DNA from: Urophycis tenuis
Lineage: Eukaryota; Chordata; Actinopteri; Gadiformes; Phycidae
Length of the DNA stretch: 64,000 nt
Reading direction: 5' to 3'
Assembly: GCA_036785325.1 (NCBI GenBank)
Contig: JAXIVH010000005.1
Coordinates: 13,113,218-13,177,217, forward strand
The notes beneath the pieces were generated by a model that was not told the DNA's origin, did no database searches, and was given only the letters and a program-made list of their open reading frames with translations. Both the position numbers and the translations under genes were made by a program. Position 1 is the stretch's first letter; each line of letters starts with the position of its first letter. Shown piece by piece: positions 12,167-51,890 of this stretch.

Positions 12167-12971
12167 CCTATGTGTCTGCCTGTCTGTGTTTTGTGTCTGT
12201 GTATGTCCTTGCCTATGCATGGGTGCGTGTGTATGTTTGAGTTTTGCCAGTTCACTTTTAGTCAAGGATGTCGTATGGCATTCCCAAGCTGCCGTCTCAT
12301 TGGTCAGGATTCTGGTCACATGATAGTGGCCAGTTAGTATTCTTCCTCCTATACCTCTCTGTTTCTCTGAAGAAAGAGAGAACAGAATATGAACCAATCA
12401 GTATGGTTCAATTTCTTGTGATGAAGTTAAATAGACCTTAAGAAATAGTTTTTTGTTTGAATCACAATTTCAAAAAGGCACAATAACATGTTGTAATACA
12501 CACGGTCCGGTGAGTTGTGAGCGAATGAGCTAATCACATTACACATCGCCAGTCAGTGTTAAAACAAAACATTGAATCAGCCATGTGATTGTTTATGAGG
12601 AGAAGCACTTCACAGCATGTTAAACAGGGTTTATACTGATGAAGTATGACTGGTTTGTACACCAGAGTACCATTCACGATCAGAAGCTACTGTCTTTTCT
12701 GGTCTCCAGTTGAAGTTTTTGAGAACATGTTTAGAGTAGTGTGCTTAGAAAATAAGGCTGTAATGTCCAGGTTGTCTCTGTGTGGACACACGTCTTGCAT
12801 GGTGATGGCCATGCAGTCTAGGCCTGCCAGTGGGATGACGCTTTTGTATTTTTCTAAGGAAATGTGTATGATGTCATGTTTCTCTTGTATTTTCTATTTT
12901 ATTAGGAGAACTTATGAGGCATCATTGATTACTACAAGTGTGCTGATGTGTTTTTGCACAGATTTTTTGTT

Positions 12972-12977
12972 AATAAA
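12972..12977 (+). terminator. PLA2R1 candidate polyadenylation signal
   Basis: AATAAA about 1.1 kb after the PLA2R1 stop, followed by GT-rich DNA. Confidence 0.45.
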
Positions 12978-13828
12978 TGTGTAGTGAGAGGATGACCTCT
13001 CGCGGTGTCATGTCATGCAAGGTGATTTTAATGCTCCTTCTCTCAGTTGTTATTTGCTAAACAAAGAAAGAGCCACACTATTTTTCTTCACCTTTCTTTT
13101 TTAATTGATTTAATTGATTGATTTTGTATTCATATTAATTGTTAAGAATCTTTTACATATTTAACCATCTTGATATATATATTTTTTTAATTCACAATTT
13201 AGGCCTCTGAATGAATATTATTGGTTTGTATTTATATATTTGTTTGTATGCTAGGTACATTATGGTGTCAGGTTACATAATTATTAAACAATACAAACAA
13301 ATCTCTGGAAATGATAGGCCTACACCACAAACAACAATATATTGAGGGTGTAGACTTATAAAATAGCATATCAATTGTGCTCATAGACAGTGACAGACGG
13401 TCAGCAATACGTCAGAGAAAGCTTTTCGCAATGAGAAGGGCAAACGTGTTCATAATTGATGAGTTTTCGTTTCAAACGGGCCGTTTATATTTAGAAAAGG
13501 ACAGCGACTCCAAAGCGGTCCGAAGTGCCAAACGGCTTGTAATGTTTGTTTGTTTTATAGCACGGAAACGGCCGAGCGGGCGGTGTTTGTTCGGCAATAA
13601 GGGAGGAGTATCCGGGTTATGGGAAATATCGGATTTTCCAAACGCAGTAACAAACGGCAGAGGACTTGGTATCACATCTGACAGTAGCCAGCGAACCGGT
13701 TTTTGATTTTTTTTAACTCTCGGAACTATGAATACAAAACATCAACCGAGAATTATTCCCAACTAGAGCCACCCGGGGAAGTATATTTTACATGCACGGG
13801 AAAGTCATACGTCTACTTTATTTAGACT
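12978..13828 (+). promoter_or_regulatory. PLA2R1-LY75 intergenic region and LY75 promoter area
   Basis: The two tandem receptor genes are under 2 kb apart (stop to start). The left half is AT-rich. The stretch 13370-13700 is richer in CpG (for example cggccgagcgggcgg) and is the likely promoter. No clear TATA box at a proper distance was found. The transcription start is unknown. Confidence 0.35.
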
Positions 13829-41937
<28,109 letters not shown>

Positions 41938-42639
41938 GGTGGGGGCCGGCCAACGCAACAACGCAACAAACACTGTGGTGCCTCGGCCTGTGTGCATTTT
42001 ACTATCGGTGTGCAAATGCAGTGTCTGCCCTTTTTATGTTCTTCTCCAGTGTCTTAAGATGGTGCCAGGCTCTCTTTGAAATACTTCTTTAACATTGTAC
42101 ATACTGAAAAACAAAAATTTCCTTTTTTTTGTTGGGATTTGTTTTGAGATCGTAATTATTTTAGGTAATTGCGATCTTAAGTATTGATCTAAATTATTTA
42201 TTTTGTTGACAAAGGGCTCCTGTTTTACCACTTTATCCTCCATTACAAGCCAGCTCCATCCACTGTCGACTAGCGGCTATGTTCCCCCGATGCATGATGG
42301 GTAGATCCCACTTGTAAATTAGTCTCCCGCATGGTGGTAAAATACGGGCCCTTTCGTTGATCTGTTTTCATTCGACTTGAATGTCCTCGCTTGTTGTTGG
42401 TGTCTCGCGACAGTGAAGTGAAGTGAAGCTAGGGCCAAGCACTCTCAGAATCGGACTTAGCCCTTTTTAGAGGGAACGATCGGATTCTGCAGCTGATTTA
42501 ACTTCTATGCAAAAGACGGCCAATGACTCCTGCTGATTACGCTGCGTTAGCTGCGTTAGCCACGTGTAAGAAGTTGCCTCCAGATGTCGGCTGACGAGAT
42601 AAGCCGGCTGCGGTCGGGATTTATTTAAAGTGTGTTGGA

Positions 42640-42846
42640 GGCTCCTGGGTCGGGGGGGTTCCTGGGTCGGGGGGGGGGTTCCTGGGTCGGGGGGGGGGGG
42701 GGGTTCCTGGGTCAGGGGGGGTTCCTGGGTCAGGGGGGTTCCTGGGTCGGGGGGGGGGGCTCCTGGGTCAGGGGGGTTCCTGGGTCGGGGGGGGGGGCTC
42801 CTGGGTCAGGGGGGTTCCTGGGTCGGGGGGGGGTGGGCTCCTGGGT
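42640..42846 (+). repeat. G-rich minisatellite in LY75 3' flank
   Basis: About ten units of TTCCTGGGTCGGGGGG or GCTCCTGGGTCAGGGG, with G runs of 6-13. Dense G-quadruplex potential on the LY75 sense strand. Confidence 0.9.
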
Positions 42847-43541
42847 TTGTGAATGGTTTACTAGATTATCAAACGAGATTTATTAAAAATAAAACCGCAG
42901 CCTGCAGATGTTTTGTCTTTGGGATCACAGGTTCTCCGGGGTGGGATGGAGAATGCCGCTTGGGAATGTGGTTCAGGGGTTTGTTCCTTACTGATTTACA
43001 GATGCCTTTTTGATACTAGAGGGACGCTCAGTGATCGTGTCGAAGCGAGGGATTTTAATACATTATTTAAGGGTTATTTTGTGAGACATGCCGAAGCAAT
43101 GGGGAGTATTGGGTCTATTGGAGGAATGTGTTTTGTTTTGTTCTGTATGTAAATTAGCATCTGCTATGCACTTAAAACTACTGAGCGAGTATGCACTTTA
43201 ATTAGCATTGGAGCAACAATGTGTTCCATGTGTTTTAAGCACAAGATTTTCTTTCTAAATGTCTTTTTAGAGAACCATCCAATTGCACTTGTGTTCAAGT
43301 TATATGCTTTGTAAATACAGACTTTTTTTTTCATATAATAATGACAATGAACCAAAGATGTTTAAAATCTACTCAATATTCATGGTGTTCCATTTAGGTT
43401 TTTATTTTTTCCAAGGAATACCCCAAACTGAACTCGCTAACCGCCTCAAACTCAAACTTGACTTTTATCTGATCCATTTTTGTTTTCTGTTCATCCTAAA
43501 CACTCCTCTGCTCAATCCAGGTACGGTCTTGGTTGCAGTCC

Positions 43542-43547
43542 AATAAA
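43542..43547 (+). terminator. LY75 candidate polyadenylation signal
   Basis: AATAAA about 1.6 kb after the LY75 stop, followed by a T/G-rich stretch. Confidence 0.4.
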
Positions 43548-43991
43548 ATAACATGCTTTTGAAGATGTTGTCCTGGTCCCTTCACTTCAGACTGCATGCA
43601 TTGCTGGTGACTCGGCATACTGTATGGATAGTTGTTTGTTTTGTGTGTAGTTTATTCAATATACTGTTTGTTGTCGGTTCTCGCACGTTGGCCGCCTATG
43701 TCCTGAAGGCTTAAACAACAACAGATTCCTCAAGCACACAATCTCTGAAACCATTAGCCTGCCAAACACAATGGACTGTCTCTGCCTGCAGTAAGTGTTT
43801 TTAGTGCTATGATACACTTCTAGCAAAAGTTTGCCAATTGTCTTTCCTCATGTGAACACACTTTTACATCCACTTGCCTTCATGATCACTTACAAACCAG
43901 AGCTGGAGCACTAGAAATAAGCCGTTGTCCAAACACGTTCGGTTTGGACAACATTGGAGGCCTATATTGGGACAGACAGTAAGAGGGGTGA

Positions 43992-44110
43992 GGACATTTA
44001 CATTCAGGGCATTTAGCAGACGCTTTTGTCCACAGCGACTTGTATTAAGTACATTTTGTTAGCGGAAGGTGAACCACTTCATTGCACTTCATTGCTGAGC
44101 TGAGTTGCAG
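43992..44110 (-). repeat. SINE fragment, antisense
   Basis: ACATTTACATTCAGGGCATT, GCAGACGCTTTTGTCC, then sequence similar to the copy at 28408. Between LY75 and MARCHF7. Confidence 0.55.
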
Positions 44111-44458
44111 GTATCCTCGGGATCCTTTAGTGAGACCCGGTCAGTAAGTGTTGTAGATGTATAGAAATAATGAGATGACAAATAATGAGAAGGGCCTATT
44201 GGTAAAACCATTGTTAACCCTGGTTGGTTTAAAAAAATAAAAAAAAACATATTTTTTTTACAGAACTGCAAAAAACAACTTCCTTGTGAAAGCGGTGATC
44301 TGTTCACCACAGAGCAGGAAACCCACATGAATCAGACCGCAGACCACAAAATGGCAGATAGCAAAATCTTCTGAAGCACAGTAGACTTTGGATGATACAG
44401 CTGTAGAGTCCCCTTTAAAGGAAACTCAGACTGTGTACGACGGCTGAGACATGAACGT

Positions 44459-45103
44459 GTGCTGGTCCATTGGTGGTTGATCCAGACCTGTCTGGGGCCA
44501 CATCATGTCGACTGGCCTGCACTGCCTTGTCTTTCTTTCAGAGGGTCATGGAGATGTCAGAATATGCTTGAGCTTAATGTGTATGTTGACGAGGCAGGTA
44601 TCAACAAACAAAGGGCCGTGCCAGTGATATCACCTGACACCGTGGTGGTGGTGACATTTCACGGCGTCCTTCACCGCCATGTAATCCTAGGCCAATACAA
44701 CACCGCACATGTCATCACATTTCTGGACACCCTTCGCAAAACACTAATTCCTCATGACCAGGGGCCACAGCAGCCCAGCTCTGATCTCATCTGGGACAAT
44801 GTCTGTTCATCGCAAAGCATCTCCATCCATAATCTCCGTTCTGGAGTCCGACTGGAGAATTCTTCTCTGCTTAGTGTTGGATGGTGTAGGATCGCCAGCT
44901 CCACCCACCTACAGGCCATGGAGGAGGCTTGTGGAGACGTCAATGGGGGTCACGCCAGGCCTGAATGCGGTACTCCATTCTATGCTTCCCCTCCATGCAA
45001 CCTTGGTCCAGACATTGCATGGGATGTGGATGAAGTCTTACAAAACAGACCCACAAAGGCGGCGAGCTTCAGCCTAATTTTGTTATTTTCTGACACAACT
45101 TGA
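44459..45103 (+). pseudogene. Decayed IS630/Tc1-mariner-type DDE transposase
   Basis: Contains YVDEAGINKQRA, GVLHRHVILGQYNTAHVITF, LDTLRKTLIPHDQ, DLIWDN, LQAMEEACGD and WDVDEVLQNRP, blocks typical of a DDE_3 transposase common in fish genomes. IWDN carries the second catalytic aspartate; the third acidic residue region (normally NPIEEFFS) is deleted. It is a dead remnant between LY75 and MARCHF7. Confidence 0.75.
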
Positions 45104-45379
45104 CTATTCCCTGCACACAGAAAAAGGAGATGCCACACATGTTATTTATGTGATCAGTGCATAGTTGACTTGTGTGCTTATGCAAATTATGGGTTGTGTG
45201 TACTGTACTGAAAAACATTTATTTTGCGGTGTATGGTTTTGTGAGCACACAAATGACTGTATTTAGTAGTGTTTTATATACCAAGGTAAACTTCACTATT
45301 GTTGGTGCACAACAAGTTGAGAAGTACAAATCTGACGTGCACAAAAAAAGCCCACTAAACTGAAATGTTTACAGTAGTC

Positions 45380-45385
45380 TTTATT
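45380..45385 (-). terminator. MARCHF7 candidate polyadenylation signal
   Basis: AATAAA on the minus strand, about 0.85 kb after the MARCHF7 stop. Confidence 0.4.
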
Positions 45386-46078
45386 GCAAAAATGAAATCG
45401 GGAAAACTAGACTTTTATATACACAAAGCCATCTCATAAGCGAAATAAAGAGAGACCACTTGACAAGGTAAAGGAGGAACAGAAGTCTTGCAGTGATACG
45501 TTCCCCTGGAGCATCTTTCAGTGGTGCACCCATTGGGCCCCATCAGGAAGGTTTCACATGGGACAAGATGCTTTGGGTTTAGGGGATAGCTGCTGCCAGC
45601 ATGTATTACCTTACTTTAAAGGTTGTCTCAGAACAAAGCCCACATACGAGAAGCCCCACCCAGGCATGCATCTTCTGTGCACGATTCAAGCCCAGCAATT
45701 GCAAAAACAGACAGATGTTGCAGATTCCATCTAAATCCAGCTTCTTTTAAAGCACTCTTGGTTCAATATTTCAAAAAGCACATTTTTTCCCCCCCATTGT
45801 ATTTTTTGAAATTTATAATTAACTAAATCGATTTGCTAAAGTGCACTCAAAGCCCATTTCTGTTTCCCACATCTGCAAATCTCAAAGAACTGCCTGGAAT
45901 TCCAGTTTTACCTGCCCCCCCGCCCCCCCCCCATTTCCTAGTATTCGAAATTCAAGTCTACAAATCTTACCGCAGGAACAGCACCCCCTCTGGTGGAAAC
46001 AGGCTACTGCAGTAGTTCCCAATTGACATCATAAATTGTCAGGTGACATCACCGAACACTCATTTGAGCTCATCAACA

Positions 46079-46082
<4 letters not shown>

Positions 46083-46167
<85 letters not shown>
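46083..46167. repeat. (GT)n microsatellite in MARCHF7 3' UTR
   Basis: About 85 bases, ending about 60 bases from the MARCHF7 stop. Confidence 0.95.
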
Positions 46168-46170
<3 letters not shown>

Positions 46171-46226
46171 CTCCCACATGTGCTCAGGCCACGTCAATTA
46201 CGGCAGCTGTGGCAACGTCTGGCCCG

Positions 46227-47541
46227 TCAGTACTCCTCGTCCAGCTCATCCTCCAGGTCGGAGAAGTCGATGGACGGCCGGCTGTCGTGGACCGACGGCA
46301 CGCCCGCCTCTTCGTCATCGTCGTCCTCGTCATCCGTTTCGCCGTGGGGGCCTGGAGGAGCGCAGTGAGAGGTGAGGCCGCGCCCTCCTGACAGAACATC
46401 GATATATGTGCTACAGTGTGCTCATATTACAGTGGGAGTGCACACTGTTGTTGTTGTTGTTGTTGTTGTTGTGAGCAGGGCAGCCATGTTGGTCCCTACA
46501 GCACCTCAATCAGCAAACTATTGGTGAGTTGGGTGGGGGAACACCTTGGTGAATTAACCCAAACACAACTTCAATGTGACCTGCGTGGGGAAGTACAACG
46601 CTGAAAGACTAAACTGCCAACCTGACTAACCCATACGGAATAAGGAGGAACACTGACCCCTACTGGTGATGTGTGAGCACAACATCCACAGCCTGGACGG
46701 TGCTGTGAGCCACACTGAAGGCGCTGCTTATCTTACAGTAAAGAGGGGTTAGACAGCCCACGTACTCCTGACCAGCATCACCAGAGCGTGGCTTGTTCTG
46801 GTCATGTTGGTGGAGAATGGTCTCCGCGCTCACAGAAAAGATGGGTTTCTGGGCGTTCGCTTGCACTGGTTTCAATTTCTCATTACCTTGTGTTCGTCCA
46901 ACAAATTCAGCTAAGAGACGTCAGGTTGTTGTGACGCTACGTGGAACCCCCCCCCCCCCCCCCCCTACACTGGGGTGGGATTCAAATTAATCTCACAAAA
47001 ATCTATTTACTGTTGTATTAATTGTTCTGTACGCTTTCGACATACCAACAATGGGGCTGGATTACATGGCAGCGACTGTTCTGTATGTGTATGTGTGTTA
47101 AAAGCACAATATAAGCAACACTTTTTTTATATATATTTCCCATACTTTCAAGACTGTCCATGTGTTCGTGAAGAGATCTCGCCAGGTTGAAGAACTGAGA
47201 AGGGGGGGGGGGGGGGGGGGGGGGGGGAGAGTTTCAGTTACAACACAGTTCATGGTGTTCATCGCTGCACAGGACAACAGTGCTCAGAGGAGGAACTTTA
47301 GTTTGCCTTCAGCTCTGATGTCTTTTAACACTCATTTAAAAACACACATTTCCGCTGCCCTAGTCATTATAATCAGCAGCGTTTGTAAAACACAGGTGTG
47401 TGCGTGTGCATGCGTGTGCGTGTGTGTGTGTGTGCTCACCCCAGCCTCGTTGGCGGCCCCGAGCACGTCAGAGAACCTCTGCTCACACAGGTGCAGCAGC
47501 ACCACCAGGTACAGGCCGCTGCTGACAAACTCATACTCTGA
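46227..47541 (-). CDS. marchf7: MARCHF7 C-terminal exons
   Basis: Exons 47541-47440 (SEYEFVSSGLYLVVLLHLCE then QRFSDVLGAANEAG), 47194-47146 (a 49-base exon, FFNLARSLHEHMDSLE) and 46351-46227 (PHGETDDEDDDDEEAG ... FSDLEDELDEEY, stop at 46229-46227). The 49-base exon is too short for automatic calling, abuts a poly-G/C run and is needed to carry phase 0 to phase 1. The match to the mammalian FINLARTLQAHMEDLE block supports it strongly. Confidence 0.88.
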
Positions 47542-50500
47542 CTGAGAGGGAGAGGTAGAGAGAGAGAGAGAGAGAGGGACCGTTACCTCAGGCCCCGCGG
47601 GAGCGCAGCGCTCTCCTGGGATGTAGGCTGTAGGTATGTGTTGATCCAGCAGTCCTCCTGTTAGAGTAGGACGTCTGGGGGGGGCGGAGCTACGCCTCGT
47701 TCTCTGTCTCCATAAGGAGCTGCTCTCACGAAGGAAGCCCACGTGTGGAGTGGAGGAAGCTCTCAGAGGAGGACTCTGGTGTATGTCTACAGTGGCCGGT
47801 GGGCTTCACGGCGTTCACTTGAAACCTTTACGGTTTTCTACAGCTGGCAGATCCCCGCCTCAAGCCACACGATTGGTCAAGACAAACATGCAGTGAAAGA
47901 GAGTCAGAGTCACCCAGGTTGGAGCTCGCCCACCATCTGTGAGACTGGTGTTGGCCCAACCATGCGCCTTTACATCAGCTGTCTGGCTGGACTGTTTTAA
48001 GGACGTCAGGGCCTTGAGCTGCTTTTGAACCAAGTGTAAATGACGATAAAGACTCCTTACCATTCACTCCGGCTGAATTCCTGAATTGATTTTTTTTCTT
48101 TTACATAATCCTCAACCCACTGACCATCCATCCATCCATCCATCCCATTCCAAAAGGAAAAAACCAGGGACTTTAACTGCCGCCCGGTCGTGACACAGAG
48201 GCTGAACCCTAAACACGGGTGAGGGCGTACCTGTACGTGTGTTCTGTACAGCTCGCTGACATCAAAGTTGTCGATGTTCAGGTGCAGCTTGTCTTTGCAC
48301 AGTTCGCATGTCGTGATGGCTTCCAGGCTGGTGCCTGGGGAGGAGAAACATGACAGCCGTTAGTGAACAATGAGTGCGCCCTCCTTCTACCGGCGCTGAA
48401 AGGCAGTTTCACTGACGCGCTTGTTCCCATGATGACATTCGGTGTCAGATTAGGGATGGTGGAGTGCTGGAATGAAATCAAACAGGGTTTAGATTTGCTG
48501 GAAGGTTTTGGTCTGAAACGGTAGCGCTTGGTGAATTCTCAGTGCAACGCCACAGATGTTTCGCGCGGATGTTTAAGGCGAGGGTTTCGTTGCTGGGCGG
48601 CTGAGGTTTTGCACAGCAATGCATCATGGGGGACGCACCGGAGCTGATCTTGGAGCGCAGCCACTTCTTGATGCACTCCTGGTGGACAAACTGCAGGCTG
48701 CCGGTGCAGCGGCAGGGCTGGATGAGGGGGTTGGCCTGCGAGTCCTCCCCCATCTGGCAGATACGACACAAGTCTCCCTCCTCCTCGTCAGATTCCTCCA
48801 GCAGCAGGCTGCCGTGACGACGGGGGGAAAAAAACGACGACAACAACAACAACACGTTTAGTCCGGCCGACAGCTGCCACGGCAACCCTGTTGCTACCAA
48901 GCCGATGACGCCATGACAGTTGGCAGTTCTACGGCGGGTTTGGTCTGAGATGGCGAGAACCAGACCGCCAGAAATACAGGCGTGAACACGACGGACACGC
49001 GATCGCTGTGTCGGGGCGGAGTACGCACCCTGTCTATCACTTGATCACATGACCTTTGTCGTCATGGAAACCCAACCCTTCTCAAAATGAATTAACACAG
49101 ACACGACACCGCACTTTCCAAGCCATGGTAAGATGGCTCGCGTGACCCAAAATGGACGCCACCAAGTGTTGTTTAATGTGGTTACGTGGACTGGATGATC
49201 TAGTCAAGTCAATAAGACCCCATAAGACCCCCACTCGAGTCAATAAGACCCCATGTGATGACAATCCACTTCAACTGACTAACTGAGGTGCAAACACAAC
49301 AATATAGGTAACGCACAGTAGCATCTTATATTAGCATTAAGGAGCATAGCAGTTTTGTGTGGCCACCACCGTTTGCTGAGTGAGTGAGTGAGTGAGGTCC
49401 AAACCTTTCCTGGATCTTGCGGAGCCTCTCTGGGTCTCTGGAGGGGTCAGGCCTGGCCTCCGGCACCTTCACCTGGCCCTCAGGCTGGTACCTGGGGTCC
49501 ACTCCCACCAGGATGTCCTGGTACACCGACGCTGGGGTCGGGGTGCCGGAGGGGGCGGGTCCTCGCTCCCTGCAGACGCCCCTGATCGGTCGAACCAGGA
49601 TGACGCCACCGGCGCCCGCGGCACCCGAGGCTGCCGCTCCCTCCTCTTCGTCCTCCTCCTCCTCTTCCTCCTCCTCGTCATCGTCCTCTTCGTCGGAGGA
49701 CTTGGGGTGCTGGGGGTCCGGCACCACGGTGGGCCGGCGCAGCGCCTGGCGCAGGATGTCGTAGCCGTCCTGCACGCCCGACCGCCGCACGCCCTCGTCG
49801 CGGCCCTCCCGGCGGTGGCGGGAGAAGAGAGGGGGACAGCGGCTCCGCAGCGAGGAGGTCAGCCAGGAGGAGGAGGAGCCCGTGCCCCCTCCCCCCGCGC
49901 TGCCGCTGGCCTGGCGGGGGGTCTCCTGGATGGGGGCGAGGTCCTGGCGCCGGCGCCGCAGGAAGGCGAACGCCTGCACCGTGTCCACGTCCCGGGGCTC
50001 AGGCTCCGCCCCTCCGGAGCCCACCACCGCCGATGATGATGATGATGATGTTGATGATGGCGGAGGGGCGGCAGTGTCAGGCGTGGCCCGGGGCCGTGGC
50101 ACAGTGGGCGGGGGGCTACTGGAGGAGGAGGATGAGGAGGAGGAGGAAGAGGAGGAGGAGGAGTCCTGTCCCGAGCGACGGGAGAAGAGGCGGAAGAAGA
50201 GGCGCCTGTTGGAGAGCCGGCCGTCAGACTCGGCCGGGCGCTGGGTGGGGGTGGGGGAGGGGGAGGAGGGGGGCGTCGGAGGAGGAGAAGGAGAAGGAGG
50301 CGCGGCGTCGGAGCGCCTGCCGTGGGGGGAGGAGCTGTGCCAATTGGAGGAGGAGGAGGAGACGCGAGGGGAGGGAGGGGAGGAGTACGCGGTCGCCTCC
50401 TGGTGGGGGAGGCGCAGGCCGGTGGAGGTGCGGAGGGAGCGGGTGGGCGTCTGGGACTGGTAGGAGGAGGAGGAGGAGGAGGCGGGGAGGTGGCAGCGGC

Positions 50501-51859
50501 CCACAGAGCTCTCCCTGGCCATGGAGGAGGTGGTGGTAGGGGAGTAGAGGGTCTCCTTGGGCCGCGCTCCCTGGGCGTAGGAGGAGGTCAGCCGATCTGT
50601 GGAGTCTGAGGGGAGAGAGGTGGAGACCAGCAGGCGGGCGTCAACACAGCGCTACACCGCCCCGGAGCGAGGCGGTTCAAGTGTGTAGTTGTGTGCGAGC
50701 GTGTAGCGTGTGTGTGTGTGTGTGTGAGTCCCCTACATAGCGAGGAGGAGGTGCTGGAGGAGGTGCTGGAGGTGGCAGAGCCTCGCACCCGGCGCTCCGT
50801 CAGGTCGGACCGGAGCTCCGCCCTCCTCTCCGCGTCGCGCCGCGCCGACAGGTAGCTGGGCGAGGAGGAGGACCACGAGGAGGAGGAGGACGGCGAAGGC
50901 CTGGAGGAGGAGAGGCCAGAGGAGCGCCGCTGGGCCGCGTCCGACCAGACGTCCGTCCGCTTGTCGCCAGAATCTGGAGGAGAGACGGCAGACCGGCTCG
51001 GATTGGATTGGGGACGACGGTCATTGTGACTCGCCGACTCCTGCAGAAACTGAACGCTGGTAGAAGATAAACTCATCTGCAGTTGCAAAGCGAATTCGTC
51101 CATTCGGCCATTCGTCTTTGTTAAACCACCTGTTGTTACAGTAATATGAATCAGTAGGAATCATCATCACCCATCAACAGAGGTACCAGGTACCGCGTAC
51201 CATGACGGGACCTTACCTGTGCTACTGGTTAACCTGCTGCTGGAGTACAGGGACCCCGGGGTGGTGGAGGAGCCGCTGCCGGTGGTGCGGGGATACGCCG
51301 CTCGGCTGCTGTAGGACAGCTTGGCCCGCTTGGAGTCCCCGTCGTCCGAGGGCAGAAGGCCGCAGTAGGAGCCCAGCCGCCGCTCCGGGTTGCTCTGGGT
51401 CAGCAGGAGACAGCAGGCCGGCGGTCACACCCTCAAGTCACTTAGCGGACGCTTTCAGCCAAAGCCACGCTGAATGCTAGACGCGTTGCTTTAAAAAGGG
51501 GCAGGCGGGGGGCTTAGGAGGTGTCTGGCTATAGGATGCATACTACAGGTTAGGGCTTCAGACACAGGGGATCGAACCCAGAACCTTTTTGGCTGCGGGG
51601 TCAAATAACCCAAGCACTGCCTGATAACACCGTTAGTGTTTGATGTACCGTACTTTCCGGACTATTAGCCGCACCTGAATATAAGCCGCAGAAGCTAAAT
51701 TGCATGATTTGTACATATACAAGCCGCACCGGACTATAAGCCGCAGGTTTTTTATGTTTAATTACCATATGGTTCGTGCACAGAGTAGGGATGTGACTTT
51801 CAGTCCAAAACACTATTCGAAATTCGCTAGACACTATTCGAATTTTATTCGAAAATCGA

Positions 51860-51890
<31 letters not shown>

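Larger units (their letters stand above)
11839..12990 (+). other. pla2r1: PLA2R1 3' UTR (probable extent)
   Basis: Non-coding DNA after the stop, opening with a long CT repeat (11905-11974) and a short GT repeat. AATAAA stands at 12972-12977 and is followed by GT-rich sequence, making it a reasonable polyadenylation signal. No open frame of interest is present. The end point is inferred. Confidence 0.45.
41938..43560 (+). other. ly75: LY75 3' UTR (probable extent)
   Basis: Non-coding DNA after the LY75 stop. It includes a G-rich minisatellite at 42640-42846. AATAAA at 43542-43547 is the first convincing polyadenylation signal. The end point is inferred; no coding signal is visible. Confidence 0.4.
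45365..46226 (-). other. marchf7: MARCHF7 3' UTR (probable)
   Basis: Downstream of the stop on the minus strand. A GT/CA repeat (46083-46167) begins about 60 bases past the stop. AATAAA on the minus strand (plus tttatt at 45380-45385) is a candidate polyadenylation signal. MARCHF7 and LY75 are convergent, so the two 3' ends face each other across about 1.8 kb. Confidence 0.4.

Noticed and set aside
49392..50609. Long plus-strand frames opposite MARCHF7
   Set aside because: They shadow the GC-rich 1201-base MARCHF7 exon; no conserved motif, and codon bias belongs to the minus strand.
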